From Astropecten irregularis (lineage: Eukaryota > Echinodermata > Asteroidea > Paxillosida > Astropectinidae), in the NCBI GenBank assembly GCA_963971285.1, contig OZ020255.1, positions 2,108,001-2,172,000 on the forward strand: a stretch of DNA of 64,000 nt, written 5' to 3'. A program made the translations under genes and the position numbers. Under the pieces are notes generated by a model. It had not been told where the DNA came from, did not search any database, and worked only from the letters and a program-made list of their open reading frames with translations. The first letter of the stretch is position 1. Each line of letters opens with the position of its first letter. Of the stretch, positions 22,141-29,586 are shown piece by piece.

Positions 22141-24060
22141 CAGAATTCCGTCTTTCTACATTCCAAGCATGCAATTTTTTTATTGTGTTGGTACTTAAAA
22201 TATTTTGTCGGTATTCAAGAACATTCAGCACCCATGTTGAATATATTCAACCACGTATTCAGTTCAGTCGTGTAGTTTTCAAATTCACGCGGATTGTCAT
22301 CGGATTGAACATGAAGATTATTTTATCCTAACTAACACTCCTCTAGTCTGAAGTTGACTCTTTTGGATTTCAAAAATCAATGATGACAAGTGTGACTTGA
22401 AGTCTTGTGATGATTATATAAAGAATACAAAGAGTTTGGTCTGTGGCCTACAATTTTGAATTTGTTCCCATTGTCACAAATATCATGGTTTCAGACCGGC
22501 GTGCCAGCGTCGCGCCGAACCAATTAAAATTCAAAGCCAATTAAGATTTTAATTAAGTGCATAGAAAGTTCGACGTCTGAAACAATTAGGAGCGACCAGG
22601 CGCGCCTGATGCCGAAAGATCGACGGTCTGGGTCGTTCAGAACGACGCTAGAGCGACATCGATTCAGACGTCGCTCTAGTAAGCCGAACTTAATGCAAAT
22701 GTTGCACATAAGCAAAGAACTGCAGTGATATCCCACAATGCATACATACAAAACCTTTTGGCATAGAAATAAGAACTAGACGTCTGCTGGTCATACATCA
22801 TAGGGTGCAATTTTCAATAGACCTTTGCCAAGGAATACAAATAAAATAAAATAATGATTTTGAAGGCAAAGTCAAAGATGAGGTAGGCCCGATAATAAAA
22901 AACAATATGACGGCCATAATACCAGTCGTGACGGTTGTGTTTAATGTATACGATGACAACAGTCAAGATCGCAGTACATTATGCTTAATGGCACTTTCCT
23001 TGCAACAACCAAGTCGACAACATACGGTCTGAAACGTAAACAACACCGCCCCAAAAGTATTTAGTTCGCCTGTCTGATACCAAAATCTGAAATTGGTCGA
23101 CCTATGGACCTGAGTAAAAAAAGCAAGGATTCATTGAAATTGGGCTAGCCTCCACAGTGCGTGTCAAACTCCTTTGTCCGTTAGTCAGTTGGGCTTACAA
23201 TGAAAACCAGTAGTCCATTGAAAGAGTTTCTTTCAACTACCGACCAAGTGTTAATGAGTTCCTGGCTCCCGATTTGACCTCCTGAATATGCGATTATTCA
23301 AGCTGCTCAGATTTTCATTCAGAAGAGCAACCACAACGTTACCGCTAATAAAAACAGCGATACGGCTATTTTTACCAGGGGTTATATTTTGAAACGCTCC
23401 CTAATCGATCGAGAGTTTTTCGGAACTAGAGATAGATGCTATGTGTTGCGTCTGGCCAGATGAAAGGGGCTACCTGTACATTTTATAGATGTTGTGGTGC
23501 ATCCTGGAAGGGGGGGGTGTTGTTGGAAGCATGATGGGTATAGACATGTGCAAATCCTATTATGCGTGGATATCTCAACAATAATGAAAATTCTAAATAA
23601 CTTCCTAGGGCCCCTGGTTTTTTTTTTAACGTGTTGGAATTGTGCTTAAAACAAACGTTTACATGGTGTTCTTGAGGTGAAGGATATGCAGGATGGTAAG
23701 AATGTGGATAAGATATCCCTCCCCGCCAGTGACCAATAAAAGACAATAACACCATGGACCGTGTGTTGAGTGGCCTGACATAAGAGTAACGTTTATACTT
23801 GGGAAAAGTCTGTTGACCTCCGAAGTATATTCAGTATTTAAGATAATATATATTTTTTTTATCAATGAGGGTCCAAACGTGAAGCATTTGTGGAGGACTG
23901 GTACATGTATGATCCAGCAGGAAGTATACTCCCCTCGCAATGGCGATTGCTTCATTGACATAATTATGTATGTCATCACTCACAAGTGAAGCAAGTATGG
24001 GAGCAAGGGAACAACCTCTCGAGAGGAGTATAGGGGGAAGTGTCGTGGCAGTATTGGGAT
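22141..24060. other. Non-coding stretch
   Basis: No exon or known element was recognised. At 22540-22680 there are scattered GACGTCTGA/TCAGACGTC and GCGACGTCTGA-type words that may be relics of an inverted-repeat element. A minus-strand frame at 23483-23979 is not recognisable. Confidence 0.4.
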
Positions 24061-24103
24061 GCCCTTATAGGTACACTCCCCTGGAGAGTGTACCTATAAG
24101 GGC
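24061..24103. repeat. Perfect 18-base hairpin
   Basis: GCCCTTATAGGTACACTC and its exact reverse complement are separated by 7 bases (CCCTGGA). A run of Ts of about 28 follows at 24112-24139. Confidence 0.9.
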
Positions 24104-24385
24104 AATGTGAACATTTTTTTTTTTTTTTTTTTTTTTTTTATTCCACTTTTTTCCCATAGACATAACACAGGGTCTTTCTACAAGTCACTTCTACCCTAAT
24201 GCCAGATCCGATCAACTTCATACTTGGCACACAGTTAGACCACCACCCCAGGTGCCATGCCGAAACATTTCGTCATCATGACGTCATCACGTGCACCATG
24301 ACGTCATCATAAATGTGCAAATTTCAGGGCTATTTATCTCCGGAACTGCAAGTCCGATGCAACTCAAACTTGGTATACAAGTATA

Positions 24386-24929
24386 TTTATTATTATTATT
24401 ATTATTATTATTTCTGGTTTATTAAAAATATTGCCATTGCGGCCCCAGGGCCGAATTGCAACAATTTCACAATAAAAATACTTGACACAAAAACAACTAA
24501 CTCAAGATATCCACAAGAAAACACCACTCATTAAGAAAGGAAGACAAAAAAAAATATGATCAATTACGACAATTACAAAAATTCTATTAAAAAAAAACAT
24601 TATCTTCTTAAACACGTTTTTTACTGATCAATATCCTTAAAAGCCCCATCTATCTTATCTTATTGCACTGAGTTGAAAAGTCTAGTTAGGAATGGTATTG
24701 CACTGTTCTTAAAACGTTCAGTACTACACTTGAGTTCAGTTCTTTTATCTCTATTCCTCAAATTATAACGAACTGTATCCTGTTTCTGTTGTGGTAAGAG
24801 ATGTTGCAACTTTGAAGTTGGAAGGGTTTTTGCAAATGCCAAACATAGATCAGTTCGCCTGTCTTCCAGCGAGTCCAATCCACACTGCTGAAGAGCATCA
24901 TCATAACAGCTATAATAAGGTCCTAGGAT
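24386..24929 (-). pseudogene. C-terminal end and 3' UTR of the LINE split by the DIRS insertion
   Basis: The minus-strand frame from 24929 down to 24660 reads ILGPYYSCYDDAL, the C-terminal segment of a CR1/L2/Jockey-like RT protein, continuing through LRNRDKRTEL and SAIPFLTRLFNS to a stop. It joins in frame to the RT frame at 32764-33705 if the interval 24930-32763 is removed. A 3' UTR of about 250 bases follows, containing AATAAACC, and ends in an (AAT)n tail at about 24386-24411. The tail gives the LINE's 3' end. Confidence 0.85.
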
Positions 24930-25066
24930 AATTCTACCTCCCAATTACCTCCATTCGGAACACGTGAGATTGTATTGTCTGGTAGGTTGCATACCACGCA
25001 TTCAAAGCCAAGATAATAGGAAGTCCCTGGTATATAAGACCCCTACCCGCGTATGTTCGCCAGTGT
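24930..25066 (+). repeat. DIRS left inverted terminal repeat
   Basis: It begins AATTCTACCTCCCAATTACC. Positions from about 24961 (ACGTGAGATTGTATTG) to 25066 (GTTCGCCAGTGT) are inverted at 32587-32695. The outermost 31 bases are left-specific and their complement is found in the internal complementary region instead. Confidence 0.92.
25030..25038 (+). promoter_or_regulatory. TATA-like box inside the DIRS terminal repeat
   Basis: GTATATAAG sits within the left terminal repeat, about 110 bases before the ORF1 start. A TATATAA also lies at the equivalent place in the related element at 49711 (49824-49830). This suggests that transcription starts inside the terminal repeat; no transcript evidence is available. 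Confidence 0.5.
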
Positions 25067-25148
25067 ATTTTTGGTGGTTGCCACGCATAGGTACGACGCA
25101 AGCAGCGACTCTTTGCAGCTTTCTATTGCGCTATACTGTTGATTCATT

Positions 25149-26402
25149 ATGGCAGATGAGGCCGTCATACAGGTTAACCCGTCCGAGGACGATGCGTTAT
25201 TTCTGCAGCTTGACAGAGAATTATGCAAAGCTCAGCGTGCAAGTACTAGTGCAATGCCTGCAGCTCCGCCGCCGGCTAAGAAGCGAGCTACTAAACGCAA
25301 TTCCTGTAAGATTGACACACCCATGCCAGCTAGTGCAGTTGAATCGGATTCGAACCTGCACGATACTGTAGCGCAACTACAGCACACCGTAGCCTCACTA
25401 GCCGATGCTTTCAATAGCTACTCCGCACCAGCCGCAATGATGGGCTCCAAACGTTCCAATTTTTTGGAACATACTGAAGAAGGCGAAATAGTTGATCTAG
25501 AAAGCCTTTTGAACAACCCTGCATCCGAAAGGGGCTTTGAAGGGTTCATGAGCAGTAACGATCTCGCTCCTGAAAAGGGCGACAATTTTTCTGACCGAGA
25601 TTTGGATTCCCTGCTTGGTCAGGCTAGCCAAAATGATCAGTTGTTTTCGGATATTACGGCTCTCATTGAGACCGACGATAAAGAAGGTCCGGCCATTAAC
25701 GAGACATTGGCTAAGACAGTGAATCCCCTTTTCAGAGGCAAGATTCAGGTTGATAAGCTTGAAAAAAAAATTAAGCTTTACAATAGACCTAAAAACTGCT
25801 CAAATGTGTGCCTAACACGGGTGAACCCCGAAATCTGGTCCATTTTGAAGCCTGCTACACGGGCTCGTGAGGTTAAATTCCAGAAAGTACAGAACTCCAT
25901 GGTGCATGGAGCCATTGTTATGTCAATTGTGGCCGATGAATTGCTTAAGGCCCGTAACAATAAGGCTGAAGCCAGCCTTGATTCAGGCAAACTCATCCGT
26001 ACTTTGATTGACGGCATTGCAATCCTTGGGCATGGCAACGCCCAGTTCAATTTGCGTCGACGCGACGCAATAAGACCAGATTTGAGCTTGAGTTATGCTC
26101 CCCTTTGTTCATCGCAAGTACCTTGCACGAACCTCCTGTTCGGAGATGATCTGGCTCAGTCCTGTAAGACCATCGTGGAAACAAACAAAATTGGTTCCAA
26201 GTTACATGCTCCACGTTATGAGAGTATTGCCACAGATCGTAAAAAACCCAATTACGGGTCAACACGCTCCCACCGCTCGGGGGACTGGCAGTACCGACCA
26301 TCGTTCGGCAGGTGGAACCATCGACAAAGGTACAAGATGACTTCGGTACGAGTTGACTTGGGTGTCATTTTTGGGGTACGAGTTGACTTGGGTACGAGTT
26401 AA
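25149..26402 (+). CDS. DIRS ORF1, Gag-like protein
   Basis: 417 residues from an ATG 83 bases inside the left terminal repeat's end. The N-terminal half is acidic and low-complexity (PSEDDALFLQ, APPPAKKRATKR, EEGEIVDLESLL); the second half is more conserved-looking (KTVNPLFRGKIQVDK, NCSNVCLTRVNPEIW, QNSMVHGAIVMSIVADELLK, DGIAILGHGNAQFNLRRRDA), as in Gag-like ORF1 of animal DIRS elements. No zinc knuckle is seen. The frame stops at 26400 within a tandem GTACGAGTTGACTT-type block (26340-26420), where a second stop follows near 26431. It then continues open to 26750 with QFISVWNSITSDKWVLDTVA, a segment typical of the join between Gag and RT in DIRS. So the block interrupts what was probably a longer protein. 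Function as the RNA-binding particle protein is by family analogy. Confidence 0.75.
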   Translation: MADEAVIQVNPSEDDALFLQLDRELCKAQRASTSAMPAAPPPAKKRATKRNSCKIDTPMPASAVESDSNLHDTVAQLQHTVASLADAFNSYSAPAAMMGSKRSNFLEHTEEGEIVDLESLLNNPASERGFEGFMSSNDLAPEKGDNFSDRDLDSLLGQASQNDQLFSDITALIETDDKEGPAINETLAKTVNPLFRGKIQVDKLEKKIKLYNRPKNCSNVCLTRVNPEIWSILKPATRAREVKFQKVQNSMVHGAIVMSIVADELLKARNNKAEASLDSGKLIRTLIDGIAILGHGNAQFNLRRRDAIRPDLSLSYAPLCSSQVPCTNLLFGDDLAQSCKTIVETNKIGSKLHAPRYESIATDRKKPNYGSTRSHRSGDWQYRPSFGRWNHRQRYKMTSVRVDLGVIFGVRVDLGTS

Positions 26403-26420
26403 CTTGGGTACGACTTGACC
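26340..26420. repeat. Short tandem block of GTACGAGTTGACTTGGG units
   Basis: Four imperfect units at about 26346, 26378, 26392 and 26408 (the last GTACGACTTGACC), two of them separated by GTGTCATTTTTGGG. The block introduces stop codons into the ORF1 frame. The word GTACGAGTTG recurs, many times and in both orientations, at 46480-46620 and in its duplicate at 48117-48257. Confidence 0.85.
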
Positions 26421-26623
26421 CATTTCGTATCCTAGCAGGGTTGGGCAAAGTCAGCTACAGTCAACCCCCCAGAACCAGACTGCTCCACGGCCCAGTCGCG
26501 GCCAGTCAAAGTAGTCAACAGTCTGAGTGAAGATATCTCATGGACTGAAAGTGAAACATGTAAGTTACCTACATTAAATCTGTACACACCTATTGCAGGA
26601 AGATTGAAACAGTTTATCTCGGT

Positions 26624-28615
26624 GTGGAACAGTATTACATCGGACAAGTGGGTTCTAGATACAGTGGCTCACTGCCACATCGAATTCACCGCAATGCCAT
26701 ATCAGCCACATGCCCCCAAACCAATCAATTTTCCGAATCAGAATCGGCTCTAATTGATAGCGAGGTTGACTCATTGATCAAAAAGGGTGCAATTGTAGAG
26801 TCACAACAATGTGAAGGGCAGTTCTTGTCAAATATTTTCCTGACGCCCAAAAAAGATGGTTCTATGCGACCAATAATAAATTTGAAAAAATTGAACGAAT
26901 TTGTGACTTATCACCATTTTAAAATGGAGACATTAGAATTTGCACTTTCGCTCATTCGCCCCAATTGCTATATGGCATCTATAGACCTCAAAGATGCATA
27001 CTTCACGATCCCTATAGCTCAAGAACATCAGAAATTTCTGAGATTCCAATGGCGAGATAAGCTATGGCAATTTACTTGCTTGTGTTTTGGCCTATCTAGT
27101 GCACCACGAATTTTCACAAAGGTCATGAAACCAGTGGCTGCTACATTGCGTAATATTGGACAAATATCTGCCAATTATATTGACGATTCCCTTCTTATTG
27201 GGGACACATATGATGAGTGCGTTGATAATGTACAGGCTAGATGCACATTAATGACTGAGCTTGGCTTTGTCATCAATCAAACTAAGTCTCATACTTCTCC
27301 AACTCAAGTTTTGGAGTTTTTAGGTTTTGAGATTAACACTGTTAATATGACAGTGCGCTTGCCAACCAACAAAATGCGTAATATCGTTGAGGCATGTACG
27401 AGTTTAATCAAACGGACTAATCCTACTATTTTACTCGTCGCACAAGTCATTGGCAGACTAGTTTCAAGTTTTCCTGCGGTACCCCTGGGCCCGCTGTATT
27501 ACAGACATCTGGAAATAGCCAGGGACAGAGCTCTTAAAACAAACGGCAGGAATTTTAATAGCCATATGTCTCTGTCATCGGAAGCAAAGTCTGAATTGCA
27601 ATGGTGGATAACACATTTACCAGGTTCACAACGCCCAATCATACCCCGTGTCAGTGACATTGAGGTATATACTGATGCTTCTCTTAGCGGTTGGGGAGCT
27701 CATTGCCCAGCGGCTAAGTTACAAACGAATGGTGTATGGACACCACTTGAAGCATCACAACACATCAACTATTTGGAACTGTTAACGGTTCTCTATGCCG
27801 TCAAATCATTTGTTAAGTGTGTTCGGAACAAAACTGTGACGATATGCATAGATAATACCACAGCAGTTGCGTATATTAACCACATGGGTGGTTGTCATTC
27901 CCCGACACTCAACACCCTAGCCAAAGAGCTTTGGATGTGGTGTCTCGAACAGGGATCATGGCTAATTGCACGGCATGTTCCAGGAATTGAAAATGTGTAT
28001 GCAGATTCCTTGTCAAGAACATTTAATGATAACGTAGAATGGAAACTCAATGCGCAGGTTTTTCAGAGCATCATATTAAGATGGGATATCTCACCCACCA
28101 TTGATTTGTTTGCATCCCGAACAAATTACCAATTTAAACCTTACGTCTCGTGGCATCCTGACCCCGAGGCTCTAGCTTGTGATGCTTTCTCTTTGTCTTG
28201 GTCAAATGAGGTATTTTATGCGTTTCCTCCATTTTCTCTCATTGACAGAGTTCTACAGAAGATAGAACGAGATATTGCGTTTGGAGTCCTCGTGTTCCCT
28301 CTTTGGTCAACACAGCACTGGTTCCCCAGATTACTGAGACTTCTTGTATCACATCCTGTCGTCATACCAAGAGTGTCAAGATTGCTACACCTCCCTCACG
28401 CCCCAGACCACCGCCACCCTTTGGACGGCCACATGGTCATGTCTGCGGCGCTCTTATCCGGCGATCCCTCGAGGCGAGGGGCCTTTCAGAGAGAGCTACC
28501 GATATCATCCTGCGAGCTTGGAAACCAGGGACGCAGAAACAGTATTACTCGGCACTATCCAAATGGCTTCTTTTCTGCAGTCAACAATCGCTCCATCCAG
28601 TTCATGCATCTTTGA
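26624..28615 (+). CDS. DIRS ORF2: reverse transcriptase-RNase H with methyltransferase-like tail
   Basis: 663 residues. The RT spans about residues 45-250: FLTPKKDGSMRPIINLKKLN, ASIDLKDAYFTIPI (first catalytic Asp at 121), CFGLSSAPRIFTK, and YIDD at 185-188. RNase H spans about 345-465 with TDAS (D351), NYLEL (E385), CIDNTTAV (D410) and NVYADSLSR (D461), all four acidic residues present. Residues about 476-575 (IDLFASRTNYQF, DAFSLSW, FPPF, VLVFPLWSTQHWFP) form the DIRS-specific region often described as DAM methyltransferase-like. The true N-terminus is unsure: the preceding FISVWNSITSDKW segment lies in the ORF1 frame, so a frame change at about 26700-26750 is needed to connect the two. ORF3 overlaps the 3' end by 313 bases. 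The enzyme would copy element RNA into DNA in DIRS replication. Confidence 0.9.
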   Translation: MEQYYIGQVGSRYSGSLPHRIHRNAISATCPQTNQFSESESALIDSEVDSLIKKGAIVESQQCEGQFLSNIFLTPKKDGSMRPIINLKKLNEFVTYHHFKMETLEFALSLIRPNCYMASIDLKDAYFTIPIAQEHQKFLRFQWRDKLWQFTCLCFGLSSAPRIFTKVMKPVAATLRNIGQISANYIDDSLLIGDTYDECVDNVQARCTLMTELGFVINQTKSHTSPTQVLEFLGFEINTVNMTVRLPTNKMRNIVEACTSLIKRTNPTILLVAQVIGRLVSSFPAVPLGPLYYRHLEIARDRALKTNGRNFNSHMSLSSEAKSELQWWITHLPGSQRPIIPRVSDIEVYTDASLSGWGAHCPAAKLQTNGVWTPLEASQHINYLELLTVLYAVKSFVKCVRNKTVTICIDNTTAVAYINHMGGCHSPTLNTLAKELWMWCLEQGSWLIARHVPGIENVYADSLSRTFNDNVEWKLNAQVFQSIILRWDISPTIDLFASRTNYQFKPYVSWHPDPEALACDAFSLSWSNEVFYAFPPFSLIDRVLQKIERDIAFGVLVFPLWSTQHWFPRLLRLLVSHPVVIPRVSRLLHLPHAPDHRHPLDGHMVMSAALLSGDPSRRGAFQRELPISSCELGNQGRRNSITRHYPNGFFSAVNNRSIQFMHL

Positions 28616-29448
28616 CTTCTGCACTGGACTTTTTGGCCTCACTGGTTCACACAGGTGCATCTTACAGCACAGTCAATACAGCCAGAAGTGCCCTTTCATC
28701 GGTGTTGTGGTCAAGTTCAGACATTAACGTCAAATTTGGGACCCATCCACTAGTTGTGCGATTCATGCGAGGGGTCTTTAACATCAGACCACAGTTGCCT
28801 AGGTATTCACATGTATGGGATGTAAATCAACTCCTTGATTATGTTAGCGGTTTAGAACCCTTAGAGACAATTAATTTGAAACAATTGACTTTCAAACTGA
28901 TTTGTTTGTTTGCGTTAACCACAGGCCAGAGGACACAAACGTTGTCGTTATGTGACGTGTCCAACATGTTAATTGAGAATAAACAAGTAAAAATTAAGAT
29001 CACAAATCTGATCAAAACATCGAAAATAGGCAAGTCATTGCCAGTTTTAGTTTTGTCTGCTTACCCACAAGACAGTACTTTGTGTGTTATTCGGACACTT
29101 TTAGAATATTTAAGAAGAACTAACCCAGTTCGCAATGCCCAGACTAAACTGTTCATCAGTTACGTCTTTCCGCACAAAGAAGTTGGCGCTTCAACTATTG
29201 CAAGATGGCTAAAATCATGCCTTGCCGAGGCTGGCATTGATGTTACAGTATTTAAAGCCCATAGTTTCAGAGCTGCCTCAACATCCTGCGCCTCAAAAAA
29301 GGGTGTCCCAGTAGATTTTATCCTGCAAACAGCCGGATGGTCAAATGCTACAACATTTGCTAATTTCTATGACAGAAGCAGTAACATTTCCGCTTATGGT
29401 AGATCACAGGCGGTGTTTGCTAAAGCCGTACTTACCAATGACCATTAA
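28303..29448 (+). CDS. DIRS ORF3: tyrosine recombinase
   Basis: 381 residues from the first ATG; the conserved protein starts about residue 50 (ALIRRSLEARGLSERA), so the true start may be further in. An N-terminal SAM-like DNA-binding domain (WKPGTQKQYYSALSKWLLFC, about 65-160) is followed by the catalytic domain with Arg210 (TTGQRTQTL), His320-x-x-Arg323 (KAHSFRAAS), Trp346 (TAGWSNA) and the nucleophile Tyr356 (FANFYDR). All core residues are present, so the recombinase looks functional. It would integrate the circular DNA intermediate without a target duplication, matching what is seen at the element's ends. It overlaps ORF2 in another frame, as is usual for DIRS. Confidence 0.92.
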   Translation: MVNTALVPQITETSCITSCRHTKSVKIATPPSRPRPPPPFGRPHGHVCGALIRRSLEARGLSERATDIILRAWKPGTQKQYYSALSKWLLFCSQQSLHPVHASLTSALDFLASLVHTGASYSTVNTARSALSSVLWSSSDINVKFGTHPLVVRFMRGVFNIRPQLPRYSHVWDVNQLLDYVSGLEPLETINLKQLTFKLICLFALTTGQRTQTLSLCDVSNMLIENKQVKIKITNLIKTSKIGKSLPVLVLSAYPQDSTLCVIRTLLEYLRRTNPVRNAQTKLFISYVFPHKEVGASTIARWLKSCLAEAGIDVTVFKAHSFRAASTSCASKKGVPVDFILQTAGWSNATTFANFYDRSSNISAYGRSQAVFAKAVLTNDH

Positions 29449-29574
29449 ACAAACGTTGTACGGTTATGTGTGTGTTTTGTTTTTCTAAACGATGATTCTT
29501 TTGTACATTATATTTCCCAGAAGGGGATAACGATTAAGACTTCGAGTGTAAGTCGTTTGAGTTAATAAAGCAGT

Positions 29575-29586
29575 ACTCTCTGTACT
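29575..29586. repeat. Target-site duplication, left copy
   Basis: ACTCTCTGTACT stands directly before the LINE 3' tail and is repeated exactly at 32283-32294. It marks the insertion of the RTE-like LINE into the 3' non-coding part of the DIRS element. Confidence 0.88.
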
